Source: Phycisphaeraceae bacterium
Lineage (GTDB): Bacteria; Planctomycetota; Phycisphaerae; Phycisphaerales; Phycisphaeraceae
Assembly (NCBI GenBank): GCA_003552605.1
Contig: PUNN01000201.1
Coordinates: 1-6,424, forward strand
Length of the DNA stretch: 6,424 bases
Direction of reading: 5' to 3'
Shown here: positions 1 through 4,833 of the stretch, piece by piece
How the letters are laid out: each line of letters starts with the position of its first letter
Position numbering within the stretch: the stretch's first letter is position 1
Translations under genes and position numbers: made by a program
The notes under the pieces: model-generated
The model's input: the letters and a program-made list of their open reading frames with translations, nothing else
The model's database searches: none
What the model was told of the DNA's origin: nothing

Positions 1-927
1 CGGCGCCCAATCGGCGGGCGGCGCCAACTCGATGGTGGGCGCTTCAAGCACCGCTGCGCCGAGTTGCTCCAGCCGCTCGCGAAGCTGCGACGCCTGCTGA
101 CGGGTGCGTGTGACGAGGATGGACCGGCCGAAGAGCGGGCGGCTGGTGAAAAAGTCCAGGCCCGGGGCTTCAACCCCCGCCGCGCGGCCGATGATGATGA
201 TCGCCGGAGCACCGATCTCCGCCACCTTGCATGCCTCGACGATGCGCTCAAGCGGTGCTTGCACGGACCGCTGCGTCGGCAGCGTGCCCCACTGGACGGC
301 GGCGCTCGGCATCTGCTTGTCGGTCCCTTCGGCCAGCAGCGCTGCGACGATACCCGGCAGCCGCCCCACCCCCATGTAGAAACAGACCGTGCCCCCGACC
401 CCGATCAGCCGCGAGAGGGCCGCGGCATCGAGCCCGCTGCTTTCCCGGCCGGGCTCCTCGTGCCCGGTGATGAACGTCACGCTCGATGCCACGCCCCGAT
501 AGGTCACGGGTATTCCAGCGCAGGCGGGCGCGGCAATGCCTGCGGGCACACCGGGGACGACGATGCATGGCACGCCGCGCTCAGCGAGATAAGCCACCTC
601 CTCGGCCCCGCGGCCGAACAGGTACGGATCGCCCCCCTTCAGCCGAACGACGATGCGATGCTGCTGTGCCTTGTCATATAGCAGTTGGTGAATCTCGTCC
701 TGGCTGAGCTTGTGGTTACCCGCCCGTTTGCCCACATCCAGCCGCTCGGCTTCCGCCGGGGCGACGTCCAATAAACGCGGGTTAACCAGCGCATCGAACA
801 GAATTGCCCCGGCCTGCCGAAGCAACTGCTGGCCACGGACGGTCAGCAGCCCCTCGTCACCGGGGCCGGCACCGACAAGGAAGACGGTGCCGGCAGAGGT
901 GCGGGATGGAACGGCAGGATCAGTCAA
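1..927 (-). CDS. cobA-hemD: Uroporphyrinogen-III C-methyltransferase fused to uroporphyrinogen-III synthase (partial; C-terminus beyond left edge)
   Basis: This enzyme should methylate uroporphyrinogen III with S-adenosylmethionine at C2 and C7, giving precorrin-2 for siroheme and cobamides. Translating the minus strand from 927 gives 309 open codons to the window edge. The SUMT/CobA domain covers about residues 14-235. It shows VGAGPGDEGLLT (18-29), DALVN (45-49), VGKR (65-68), RLKGGDPYLFGRGAEE (95-110), VVPGVPAG, GIPVTYRG, the TGHE loop (154-157) and YMGV. From about 244 (PLFGRSILVTRTRQQASQL) the sequence matches the beginning of uroporphyrinogen-III synthase (HemD), with LGAAVLEAPTIEL following, so the gene is a CobA-HemD fusion. 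The fusion type is known from many bacteria. The start is uncertain: no ATG or GTG lies in frame before the SAM-binding glycine motif, and TTG at 927 is the best candidate, without a clear Shine-Dalgarno. The gene is divergent from the PilZ gene. The family call is secure; the HemD part is seen only for about 65 residues. Confidence 0.93.
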   Translation of the reverse strand, partial: MTDPAVPSRTSAGTVFLVGAGPGDEGLLTVRGQQLLRQAGAILFDALVNPRLLDVAPAEAERLDVGKRAGNHKLSQDEIHQLLYDKAQQHRIVVRLKGGDPYLFGRGAEEVAYLAERGVPCIVVPGVPAGIAAPACAGIPVTYRGVASSVTFITGHEEPGRESSGLDAAALSRLIGVGGTVCFYMGVGRLPGIVAALLAEGTDKQMPSAAVQWGTLPTQRSVQAPLERIVEACKVAEIGAPAIIIIGRAAGVEAPGLDFFTSRPLFGRSILVTRTRQQASQLRERLEQLGAAVLEAPTIELAPPADWAP

Positions 928-1023
928 GGCGGGTAAACCAGAGCAAGCAGGGAACCGACGACAATGATAGCGAAAGGTCCGACCGGCGTGACGGTGGCCC
1001 CAGATCGGACAGGGAAGCCGGCC

Positions 1024-1386
1024 ATGAGCCAAGCAACGACGTTGAAGCTTGTTCGCGAACGGGAACCGGGCGACAACTACGCCTTCGAACGGCGCAGCGC
1101 CCATCGCAAACCCCTTCGCCGCCAGGTCACCGCCCTGTGCACCGACACCCACGGTGGCGAACGGCGGAACAAAATCTGCTGGCTCCAAGTGCGGGACATC
1201 TCCCGCACCGGCGTGGGAGCACTCAGCGCCGAACCGCTGGTGCCCGGCGCCATCATCAGCATCTTCTTCCCACCGCAGCAGGAACTCGGTGGCATGGACC
1301 TCTACGGCCGAGTAGCGCGCTGCGAGCCGACCGATGATGGCTACGCCATCGGCGTCAAGCTCATCTCGCAGCAGCAGGTCGCGTAA
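1024..1386 (+). CDS. PilZ-domain protein, putative c-di-GMP receptor
   Basis: This is a small single-domain cytoplasmic protein of 120 residues. PilZ domains bind cyclic di-GMP through an RxxxR motif and a downstream (D/N)xSxxG motif. Both are visible here: RKPLR at residues 28-32 within an Arg-rich stretch, and DISRTG at 58-63. The expected later strands follow (LVPGAIISIFFPP, then YGRVARCEPTDDGYAIGVKLI, like the usual G-V-R-pattern strands of the barrel). There is no signal peptide, membrane segment or fused output domain, so it would act by binding a partner. I chose ATG 1024 because AGGGAAG lies about 7 nt upstream. An in-frame ATG at 964 also has an AGGGA about 10 nt upstream and would add 20 residues (MIAKGPTGVTVAPDRTGKPA) that look unlike PilZ sequence. 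The partner and process (motility, exopolysaccharide, secretion) cannot be told from the neighbours. Confidence 0.85.
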   Translation: MSQATTLKLVREREPGDNYAFERRSAHRKPLRRQVTALCTDTHGGERRNKICWLQVRDISRTGVGALSAEPLVPGAIISIFFPPQQELGGMDLYGRVARCEPTDDGYAIGVKLISQQQVA

Positions 1387-1479
1387 GGCCCACGGACCAC
1401 CTGCATCAGCAAAAGGGTCGGCGCGGCAATCACCAACCCGCCGCCCATCACCACATGTCGATCGCATGTGGCTTCCCGA

Positions 1480-1880
1480 TGTACCGTTTTGATCGACAGG
1501 CTCCTATCAACTTTGCAGGCGATCGCTACCAAGGCGAAGTCCAGGTCGTTGCGGCGCACTCCCCGGTAGCGGGTGAGCATGAATCCACCGCCCCCCATCC
1601 ACGCGAAGGGATGCTCCACGAATGCCCGGAAGGCGGCGTACAGCCGGGCACGCGGCTTCTGGGCCGCGGCCAGTTCCCTCTGGCCGCGCACCCGACGCTC
1701 GAGGATGCCGTAGGCCGCAGAAGGTACCACTGCCTTCATGGCGCTGCTTGCGATACACATCCATGGACGCGCTGTCGGCAAACAATACCCGCTGCCCGAC
1801 CTCGATCAGCGCATCGATGCGCTCGCAATAATGTCCTGAGGCGTTGTCATAGATGCATCGGGTTCGGTTCTCGCACGACC
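1480..1880 (-). pseudogene. Degenerate IS5-family transposase C-terminal remnant (frameshifted)
   Basis: Two overlapping minus-strand frames together read as the C-terminal half of an IS5/IS4-type DDE transposase. In the first frame, from about 1878 downward, there is DNASGHY..RIDALIEVGQRVLFADSASMDVYRK, where ADSA (codon for Asp at 1774-1776) is like the second catalytic Asp region (ADSAY). In the second frame, ILERRVRGQRELAAAQKPRAR leads to FRAFVEHPFAWM, with R-x3-E and the catalytic Glu codon at 1614-1616, then LTRYRGVRRNDLDFALVAIA, a typical IS5 ending. A shift of one base near 1705-1725 joins the two. The first catalytic Asp and the whole N-terminal half are absent, and the first frame meets TAG just upstream near 1900. 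No terminal inverted repeats or target duplication were recognised. The gene is therefore dead and only a relic of an insertion. The exact ends are approximate. Confidence 0.72.
1480..1880 (-). mobile_element. Insertion sequence relic, IS5-like
   Basis: This marks the element footprint inferred from the broken transposase only. The left limit is where transposase similarity ends (after LVAIACKVDRSLSI) and the right limit is where the reading frame loses similarity. Neither edge is a defined IS boundary. The relic fills most of the space between the PilZ gene and the hairpin downstream of the PEP-CTERM gene, so that spacer was probably a site of past insertion. Confidence 0.5.
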
Positions 1881-2018
1881 AGAATCGTGCTGGTGAGACC
1901 TACCGGGTTCGTAGGGTGCGCATGACCATCGGTCGGTGGCGGGACGGGAAGGCAGTACGCTGCGGGTTTTTCAGCACCTCCCCACAGCGACCCACGGATT
2001 CTGCAGCAGAACCAACAG

Positions 2019-2052
2019 AAAAGGGTGACCCGGCGATATGCGGATCACCCTT
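2019..2052 (-). terminator. Hairpin terminator candidate downstream of the PEP-CTERM gene
   Basis: A perfect 8-bp inverted repeat pairs AAGGGTGA (2021-2028) with TCACCCTT (2045-2052). Inside it, CCG (2030-2032 region) can pair with CGG (2041-2043). On the minus strand the stem ends in a short T run (2022-2019, TTTT) followed by CTG, about 60 nt after the stop codon of the gene ending at 2112. The short T tract makes this a moderate rather than strong intrinsic terminator. Confidence 0.6.
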
Positions 2053-2111
2053 AATGGTGTCTCAAGCTGCGCAGGGCAAACACCCTGCATGCATGGTCCC
2101 TGATGCGACGT

Positions 2112-2819
2112 TTACGCCTGGCGGCGACGTCGCAGCAGCAGCAGGCCGCCGGCGCCAAGCAGGGCAAGGCTGGCCGGTTCGGGGATGATCAAATGACCGG
2201 GATTATCGCCCTCCGGCCCCTGCACCCACACAATCGCTCGGTCATGGAACCCGTCGCCTTCCAACCCGGGCAATCGCAGGATCAGGTTAAGCGACCGCTG
2301 CTCGGTGGCAGCAGTCTGGGCGGCGTCACGCAGCGCATCGGATTCGAAGGTAAGTGTGTCGCCACCTTCGACGGTGAAGGGCTCGACGACGAGTGAGTCC
2401 AACATCGGACCGAAATCACCGCCTGGTGTCTCCCAAGGGTTCCCTTCGGATGCTTCGTTCCAGCTCGTCTCCTCAAACGCGATGTCCTCGTCCAACTCGT
2501 GAATCTGGATTGCGCGTCCACCGGGATCGGCATGCGCATCGTTGCGATCGACGGTCAAGACCAGTCTTCCCACGTTCACATCGCCGGGATCGATCTCGCT
2601 GAGATCGAAACTCATCACCGCGCGGAGCGCATCACCATCGCTCAATGTGCCGCTCGCTGCGATTGCTAACCCGTCAGAGGCGGCGTCGGGATTATCACTG
2701 CGCATCCATCCGAACTGGTCGATGTCCAAGATGGGACCGGCCGTGACCACCGAGGTGGTCGCCAATGCGGCCACACTCCCAACAAGCATCGTCGTCCACT
2801 TCTTCGCGTCTCTCGCCAT
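2112..2819 (-). CDS. Secreted PEP-CTERM protein with DNRLRE-like domain
   Basis: This is an exported protein of 235 residues. A Sec-type signal peptide occupies about residues 1-27: MARDAKKW with two Lys, a hydrophobic stretch, then cleavage near TA/G. The C-terminus is a textbook PEP-CTERM sorting signal: PEP at 213-215, a hydrophobic helix 217-229, then four Arg (230-233). Such tails are processed by exosortase and usually mark surface or exopolysaccharide-associated proteins. The body (about 30-200) reads as a DNRLRE-type beta-sandwich: LRAVMSFDLSEI, VGRLVLTV, IQIHELDEDIAFEETSWNEA, then NPWETPGGDFGP, a pattern seen in DNRLRE and related carbohydrate-associated domains. The start is certain, since AAGGAGGT sits 5-6 nt before ATG 2819. 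The gene stands alone, with its own promoter and hairpin terminator, and no exosortase gene is in the window. Its ligand is unknown. Confidence 0.85.
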   Translation of the reverse strand: MARDAKKWTTMLVGSVAALATTSVVTAGPILDIDQFGWMRSDNPDAASDGLAIAASGTLSDGDALRAVMSFDLSEIDPGDVNVGRLVLTVDRNDAHADPGGRAIQIHELDEDIAFEETSWNEASEGNPWETPGGDFGPMLDSLVVEPFTVEGGDTLTFESDALRDAAQTAATEQRSLNLILRLPGLEGDGFHDRAIVWVQGPEGDNPGHLIIPEPASLALLGAGGLLLLRRRRQA

Positions 2820-2825
2820 GGGAAA

Positions 2826-2832
2826 CCTCCTT
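2826..2832 (-). promoter_or_regulatory. Strong Shine-Dalgarno of the PEP-CTERM gene
   Basis: On the minus strand AAGGAGG reads directly into TTTCCC-ATG. It is fully complementary to the anti-SD and has good spacing, so it fixes the start at 2819. It is the strongest ribosome binding site in the window. Confidence 0.85.
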
Positions 2833-2841
2833 CATTACTGC

Positions 2842-2865
2842 GGGCTGTTGATTGTTAATCAGCCC
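2842..2865 (-). promoter_or_regulatory. Leader hairpin just upstream of the PEP-CTERM ribosome binding site
   Basis: GGGCT (2842-2846) pairs with AGCCC (2861-2865), and GATT (2850-2853) pairs with AATC (2857-2860) across a GTT loop, with a 3-nt bulge. An alternative pairing extends the outer stem to GGGCTG/CAGCCC. The structure ends 10 nt before the Shine-Dalgarno, so it could influence translation or mRNA stability. No known riboswitch class was recognised. Confidence 0.5.
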
Positions 2866-2897
2866 ATTGCCTGGTCGCAGGCCCGGCCCGATAAGAC

Positions 2898-2927
2898 ATC
2901 GGACCTGAACAAGACCTGCTGTCCGAT
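2898..2927 (-). promoter_or_regulatory. Second leader hairpin near the predicted mRNA 5' end
   Basis: A perfect 7-bp inverted repeat pairs ATCGGAC (2898-2904) with GTCCGAT (2921-2927) around a 16-nt loop. It begins within a few bases of the transcription start predicted from the -10 at 2936-2941, so the mRNA would begin with a stem-loop, which commonly protects 5' ends. It is inferred from sequence only. Confidence 0.45.
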
Positions 2928-2935
2928 CGTCATAC

Positions 2936-2944
2936 AGTATAACA
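2936..2944 (-). promoter_or_regulatory. Extended -10 promoter of the PEP-CTERM gene
   Basis: The minus strand reads TGTTATACT, that is, TG-n-TATACT, a sigma-70-type extended -10 (hexamer 2936-2941). TTTACA (2963-2968 complement) lies 21 nt further upstream, which is too far for a normal -35, so the extended TG may replace it. Predicted transcription start is about 2929, giving a leader of roughly 110 nt. Confidence 0.55.
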
Positions 2945-2961
2945 CATCCGTGTGGGGGGGC

Positions 2962-2987
2962 ATGTAAAATCGCGTTTTTTTTTACAA
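2962..2987. repeat. Imperfect dyad of TTTTAC-type half-sites (distal half of promoter region)
   Basis: TGTAAAA (2963-2969) and TTTTACA (2980-2986) form an inverted repeat with 10 nt between them. The spacer includes a run of nine T (2975-2983) that overlaps the right arm. The dyad sits directly upstream of the extended -10 of the PEP-CTERM gene, a usual place for an activator or repressor. The half-site is shared with the palindrome at 3103-3120. Confidence 0.45.
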
Positions 2988-3262
2988 ATTTGCGCGACGC
3001 CGGGGCGGGATGTGCTGCTACAACCGTGAGTCACCGCCGTGAAGGGGCGCGGGCGTCGCAAGCCACGGGAAACCTTTAGCCATAAAGCTTTGCCAGCAAA
3101 CATTTTACGTTCACGTAAAACGTGCGGACACCCCCGCTGCGCCACACGGAGGCCAATCTGACGCGGTTTTTCAGTGGCCCACCATGGCCATCAGCCGCCG
3201 CCGGAAACACGGCTGCGGACACAGCCCGCCGGTGTGGCCGCCACATGCGTTCGCCCTGCCCG
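2988..3262. other. Non-coding spacer upstream of the PEP-CTERM gene
   Basis: This spacer has no credible gene on either strand. It contains the palindrome at 3103-3120, a small dyad CTTTA-GCCA-TAAAG (3074-3087) and, close to the end of the PH-domain gene, TGTGG-CCG-CCACA (3232-3244). The last lies about 20 nt downstream of that gene's stop and might serve in transcript termination, but it lacks a T tract. Composition shifts from AT-rich (2960-3000 and 3070-3120) to GC-rich (3120-3260). Confidence 0.5.
3103..3120. promoter_or_regulatory. Perfect 18-bp palindrome TTTTACGT-TC-ACGTAAAA, operator candidate
   Basis: Eight-base arms TTTTACGT and ACGTAAAA are perfectly complementary around a 2-nt centre (TC). 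A short-centre DNA palindrome of this kind suits a dimeric helix-turn-helix regulator better than an RNA hairpin. It lies about 165 bp upstream of the predicted start of transcription of the PEP-CTERM gene, the only nearby gene whose promoter it faces. The regulator is unknown. Confidence 0.5.
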
Positions 3263-3829
3263 TCACCGGTATCGGTTGAGCGTCTGTATGACGATGCGGT
3301 GAACCTCAAGCGGCCGGGCGAGCATTTCCCAGGTGGCCTCGATGGTATAGGTCCCTGCCGTGGTAAAGCCGATCGTGCCGAGGCCTGCGAGGCGCTCGAG
3401 CAGGCCGAACATCGTCACCGTGTGCTGAACCCGACGCAGCGGCGCCTCGAACACGCTGATGCGCAGCACACCCTTGACACGGATCACCCGCCGGTCGGTC
3501 AGCACGTACACCCGGCTGAGCCACTCGAGAAACCCCCAGCCCAGCCGCAAACCGATCAGCGCCATGCCCGTCAGCGCCACATCCAACCGGGAAATCTGAA
3601 GAATGCCGTACTCGGCCAGCGCCAGGGCCGCGGCGGTGAGGCCGGCAAGGGCGATCAGCGTCCCAAGGCCCGACAGCACGACAAACAGGATCGAGGGCTT
3701 GACCAGCAGGATGATGATCTCGCCGCTCTGAAGCAGTTCCTCGGGCAGCATGGCGCTCGCCCGGGCGCGCAAACACTCCTCATCGAGCCGATCCGCCTCC
3801 GCATGGTGATGACAGGGGCGTTCATCCAT
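3263..3829 (-). CDS. Membrane protein with bacterial PH domain (bPH2/DUF304, YdbT-like)
   Basis: This is a 188-residue inner-membrane protein of unknown role. Residues 1-27 are a polar, His/Glu/Arg-rich segment. Two hydrophobic stretches follow, about 45-72 (ILFVVLSGLGTLIALAGLTAAALAL) and 84-104 (VALTGMALIGLRLGWGFLEWL). From 105 comes the bPH2 fold with the typical signature YVLTDRRVIRVKGVLRISVFEAPLRRVQ (108-135), then a GLG(T)IGF element and a C-terminal helix ending LNRYR. Bacterial PH domains are known mainly from membrane proteins but have few assigned functions. The start ATG 3829 is preceded by GAGGTGG about 4 nt away. It overlaps the hpt stop (3822-3824) by 8 bp, so the two genes should be cotranscribed and translationally coupled. 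ATG at residue 27 is a possible later start. The family call is firm; the function is not known. Confidence 0.82.
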   Translation of the reverse strand: MDERPCHHHAEADRLDEECLRARASAMLPEELLQSGEIIILLVKPSILFVVLSGLGTLIALAGLTAAALALAEYGILQISRLDVALTGMALIGLRLGWGFLEWLSRVYVLTDRRVIRVKGVLRISVFEAPLRRVQHTVTMFGLLERLAGLGTIGFTTAGTYTIEATWEMLARPLEVHRIVIQTLNRYR

Positions 3830-4568
3830 GAACCACCTCAGGCCGCAGGGTGACGATCTCGGGCAGGTTGCGGTAGTAGTCGTTGAAGTCGAGGCCGTAG
3901 CCGACCACGAAGACATCCGGAATGTCGAAGCACACATAGTCAACCGGGCAGGCCATCGCCTCCGGCCGCTGCTTGCGCAGCAACACACAGGTGCGAAGGC
4001 TCGCCGGCCGACGCTGGCGCAGCAGGTCAACGGCCAGCCGCAGCGTCCGGCCTGAATCGAGGATGTCATCAATCAGTAGCACGTGTCGGCCGCAAAGCAA
4101 TTCCGGCAACGTGCCAAGGTCCTGGCGCAGCGTCGCCCCCCGACTGCTCGTGGCGCGGCCGGGGTAGGAACTGATGCTGATCAACTGAATCTGCATGTAG
4201 ACCGGCAGGTGGCGGATCAGGTCGGCCACGAAGACGATGCTGCCTGTCAGCACCGGCACGAACGTGAGTGAAAGAACCGGGCCACCGCCGGTGTCGGCAG
4301 CCGCCGCGCCGCCCCCCCGCTCGCTTTCACCCGGTTTACCCGAATTGCCAAGATTGCCCATTTGCTCTTCCCGGGGCCGGGAAAGGGCGCCATGTACCGC
4401 AGCCTCCGGCGAGTCGGTGGATGCCGTATCGGGGGCCATGGCCTCGCCGGGGGGCCGCGTGTCCGCGGCGTGGCGCTCAAGGTCGCTGGTGATCTGTGCC
4501 GCGAGCGCCGCGATGCGCGCGGCGATGGTCTCACGATCAATCAGGACCTTGGCGATATCACTTTGCAT
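3822..4568 (-). CDS. hpt: Hypoxanthine phosphoribosyltransferase with large internal insertion
   Basis: This enzyme salvages purines by converting hypoxanthine or guanine plus PRPP to IMP or GMP in the cytoplasm. Family landmarks: IDRETIAARIAALAAQI (10-26) is the usual N-terminal helix; LTGSIVFVADLIRHL (107-121) is the first beta-strand/loop; SSYPGRATSSRG (133-144) is the mobile loop; LLIDDILDSGRTL (164-176) is the PRPP motif with two acidic residues; and VGYGLDFNDYYRNLPEI (222-238) is the classic C-terminal motif. The loop Lys before Gly (KG) is replaced by Thr108, which occurs in some relatives. The protein has 248 residues against about 180 for the family. The extra length is a Gly/Ala/Pro/Ser-rich insertion at about 34-97 (4278-4469), between the N-terminal helix and the first core strand. 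Start ATG 4568 is supported by the conserved N-terminus, although its ribosome binding site is weak. It is the first gene of a two-gene unit with the PH-domain gene. Confidence 0.92.
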   Translation of the reverse strand: MQSDIAKVLIDRETIAARIAALAAQITSDLERHAADTRPPGEAMAPDTASTDSPEAAVHGALSRPREEQMGNLGNSGKPGESERGGGAAAADTGGGPVLSLTFVPVLTGSIVFVADLIRHLPVYMQIQLISISSYPGRATSSRGATLRQDLGTLPELLCGRHVLLIDDILDSGRTLRLAVDLLRQRRPASLRTCVLLRKQRPEAMACPVDYVCFDIPDVFVVGYGLDFNDYYRNLPEIVTLRPEVVHG

Positions 4569-4689
4569 CGTCGTGGCAGTCTAAAGGGACCGACCCTCGC
4601 CCGCGAGCAGCGGCAACCCGCGCTCTTGGCTGGCAATTCGCCGTCGCCGGTCGGATCGGCGGGTCGGCGACGCAGCGGCTCATTCAGGG

Positions 4690-4705
4690 GTTCATCGGCA
4701 TGAAC
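4690..4705. promoter_or_regulatory. Dyad GTTCAT-N4-ATGAAC, operator candidate
   Basis: These are perfect 6-bp arms with a 4-nt centre (CGGC) inside the divergent hpt/kinase spacer. ATGAAC recurs at 4794-4799, where the kinase -35 should lie, so a regulator bound here might act on the kinase promoter. The arms are short and this may be chance. Confidence 0.35.
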
Positions 4706-4818
4706 GGTGCCCCGTCTGTCACATAAAGGTCGCGAGGGGCGGGCGCTGCACCGCCGCTCACGGCCCCCCTGCCGTGCAACCGGTCCGTGCGTGATGAACC
4801 GGCCCCGAATCGACCGAC

Positions 4819-4824
4819 TATAAT
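4819..4824 (+). promoter_or_regulatory. Consensus -10 (TATAAT) of a leaderless or near-leaderless kinase mRNA
   Basis: A perfect TATAAT ends 9 nt before the kinase ATG (4834). With the usual 6-7 nt from -10 to the start of transcription, the mRNA begins at about 4831, 0-4 nt before the initiation codon. There is no Shine-Dalgarno between them. A -35 is weak (TGAACC at 4795-4800, 18-nt spacer). Confidence 0.65.
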
Positions 4825-4833
4825 GGGCAGACC

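Larger units (their letters stand above)
4569..4833. promoter_or_regulatory. Divergent control region between hpt and the kinase gene
   Basis: This 265-bp spacer separates hpt (minus) from the kinase gene (plus), so both promoters must lie here. The kinase -10 is clear at 4819-4824. No convincing hpt -10/-35 was found. The dyad GTTCAT-CGGC-ATGAAC lies at 4690-4705, and a third ATGAAC occurs at 4794-4799, near the expected -35 of the kinase promoter. Confidence 0.55.

Noticed and set aside
64..681. Long open frame on the plus strand inside the CobA-HemD gene
   Set aside because: It is antisense to a minus-strand gene with clear CobA motifs; its translation is Arg/Pro/His-rich with no motif, as expected for a high-GC shadow frame.
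2936..2968. Classical -35/-10 pair TTTACA and TATACT for the PEP-CTERM gene
   Set aside because: The spacer is 21 nt, beyond the normal 16-18; the extended -10 reading fits better.
3040..3100. Plus-strand stretch with GTCGCAAGCCACGGG, resembling part of a c-di-GMP-I (GEMM) riboswitch
   Set aside because: Only one short consensus-like block is present; the GGCAAACC hairpin half and tetraloop receptor are not seen, and no plus-strand gene follows.
3070..3110. Possible sigma-54 -24/-12 promoter (TGGCA on the minus strand) upstream of the PEP-CTERM gene
   Set aside because: No GC occurs at the needed 10-nt spacing from GG, so the -12 element is missing.
3122..3853. Plus-strand open frame across the PH-domain gene
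   Set aside because: It is antisense to the PH-domain gene with clear bPH2 signature; Gln/His/Arg-rich translation without motifs.
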